Positions 63,841-64,000 of a stretch of 64,000 nucleotides of DNA are shown here, piece by piece. Location of the stretch: positions 334,649 to 398,648 of the forward strand of contig NZ_LVWJ02000011.1 in assembly GCF_001625015.1 (NCBI RefSeq). The letters run 5' to 3'. This stretch comes from Lewinella sp. 4G2. Lineage in GTDB: Bacteria; Bacteroidota; Bacteroidia; Chitinophagales; Saprospiraceae. Below the pieces are notes generated by a model that saw nothing but the letters and a program-made list of their open reading frames with translations, was not told the origin of the DNA and made no database searches. Numbering within the stretch: position 1 is the stretch's first letter; the number at the start of each line of letters is the position of its first letter. Both the position numbers and the translations under genes were made by a program.

Positions 63841-63870
63841 TTTTAGACTTTAGATTTTAGACTTTAGAGT
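63841..63870. repeat. TTTAGACTTTAG-type dispersed repeat, short copy
   Basis: TTTTAGACTTTAGATTTTAG is followed by ACTTTAGAGTGGG, the right end shared by all copies. It lies just past the fic gene, and the complementary arm is missing. Confidence 0.6.
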
Positions 63871-63920
63871 GGGTGTGCCTAACCAAATAGCGTTGACAGA
63901 TTAATAATGAAGTCGCGCCA

Positions 63921-64000
63921 TTACACACGACGGTTTTTAAATTTTTCCTCAGTTAGGTACTTGACACCGGCGGGGAGTATTTGCCCACGCCCCTCACGGG
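63921..64000 (-). CDS. C-terminal end of an unidentified leftward gene
   Basis: The minus strand from the window edge reads in one frame to a TAA at 63921-63923. The 25 or so residues end with GQILPAGVKYLTEEKFKNRRV. The basic, well-formed C-terminal segment suggests a real protein, but it is too short to name. The 145 bp between fic and this stop holds only the short repeat. Confidence 0.4.
   Translation of the reverse strand, partial: REGRGQILPAGVKYLTEEKFKNRRV

Overview
The window reads as chromosomal DNA of a Bacteroidota species, most likely a Lewinella-like member of the Saprospiria. This is inferred from several things. Secreted proteins carry type IX secretion (T9SS) sorting domains, both the type B form (FSPNGDGVNDRL...YDRWG...W-G) and the type A form (YPNP...G-Y-V-x-F). 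Several genes are preceded by a Bacteroidota-type -7 box (TAnnTTTG or TACCTTCG) close to the start codon. Families typical of the phylum are present (DUF4294, LuxC-like acyl-CoA reductase, RluD/RluB, DUF1501/DUF1800 pair). Base composition is moderately GC-rich. I saw no rRNA, tRNA or CRISPR array.

Region 1 (1-27.7 kb) is mostly housekeeping and small accessory genes. It holds the C-terminal part of pruA, an AT-rich secreted orphan, tryptophan 2,3-dioxygenase, an acyl-CoA reductase, and a REP-associated transposase bracketed by two arrays of palindromic repeats. Then come a DUF1415/rluD pair, a MITE-like element, a von Willebrand A membrane protein, an OmpR-type response regulator, a small SAM methyltransferase, and a run of secreted or lipoprotein genes of unknown function. 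A DJ-1/PfpI-DUF4385 pair, a DUF5655 protein, a lone MNT nucleotidyltransferase, Xaa-Pro aminopeptidase, an RluB-type pseudouridine synthase, an MBL-fold hydrolase, MmcQ/YjbR, a DoxX-like protein, an amidohydrolase, an HTH protein and DUF4294 complete it.

Region 2 (27.7-61.4 kb) is a surface-protein island read almost entirely leftward. It holds a 1801-residue beta-helix protein with a ~500 bp supra-repeat, and two paralogous giant proteins (about 2756 and 4294 residues) built from dozens of ~53-residue two-cysteine 'GCDS' modules and ending in type B sorting domains. It also holds a 911-residue beta-propeller-like type B cargo protein, and a DUF1501 (type A sorting domain)/DUF1800 pair with twin-arginine-like leaders. 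The 4294-residue gene contains 20 nearly identical tandem 159 bp units.

Region 3 (61.4-64 kb) has glutaminase glsA divergent from a class II Fic gene. Four 11 bp palindromes (TGATASTATCA) lie in their shared intergenic region. The edge of the window holds the likely C-terminus of a further leftward gene.

Across the window lie several uncatalogued repeat families. These are an 18-mer GCACCYGCGGCAGCGCCC (11 copies, inside and outside genes), a TTTAGACGTTAGATTTTAG hairpin family (5 loci), a GCAGGAGAGGTAGAG inverted-repeat element, a 60 bp direct repeat, and a CCCCTCTCC-type element.
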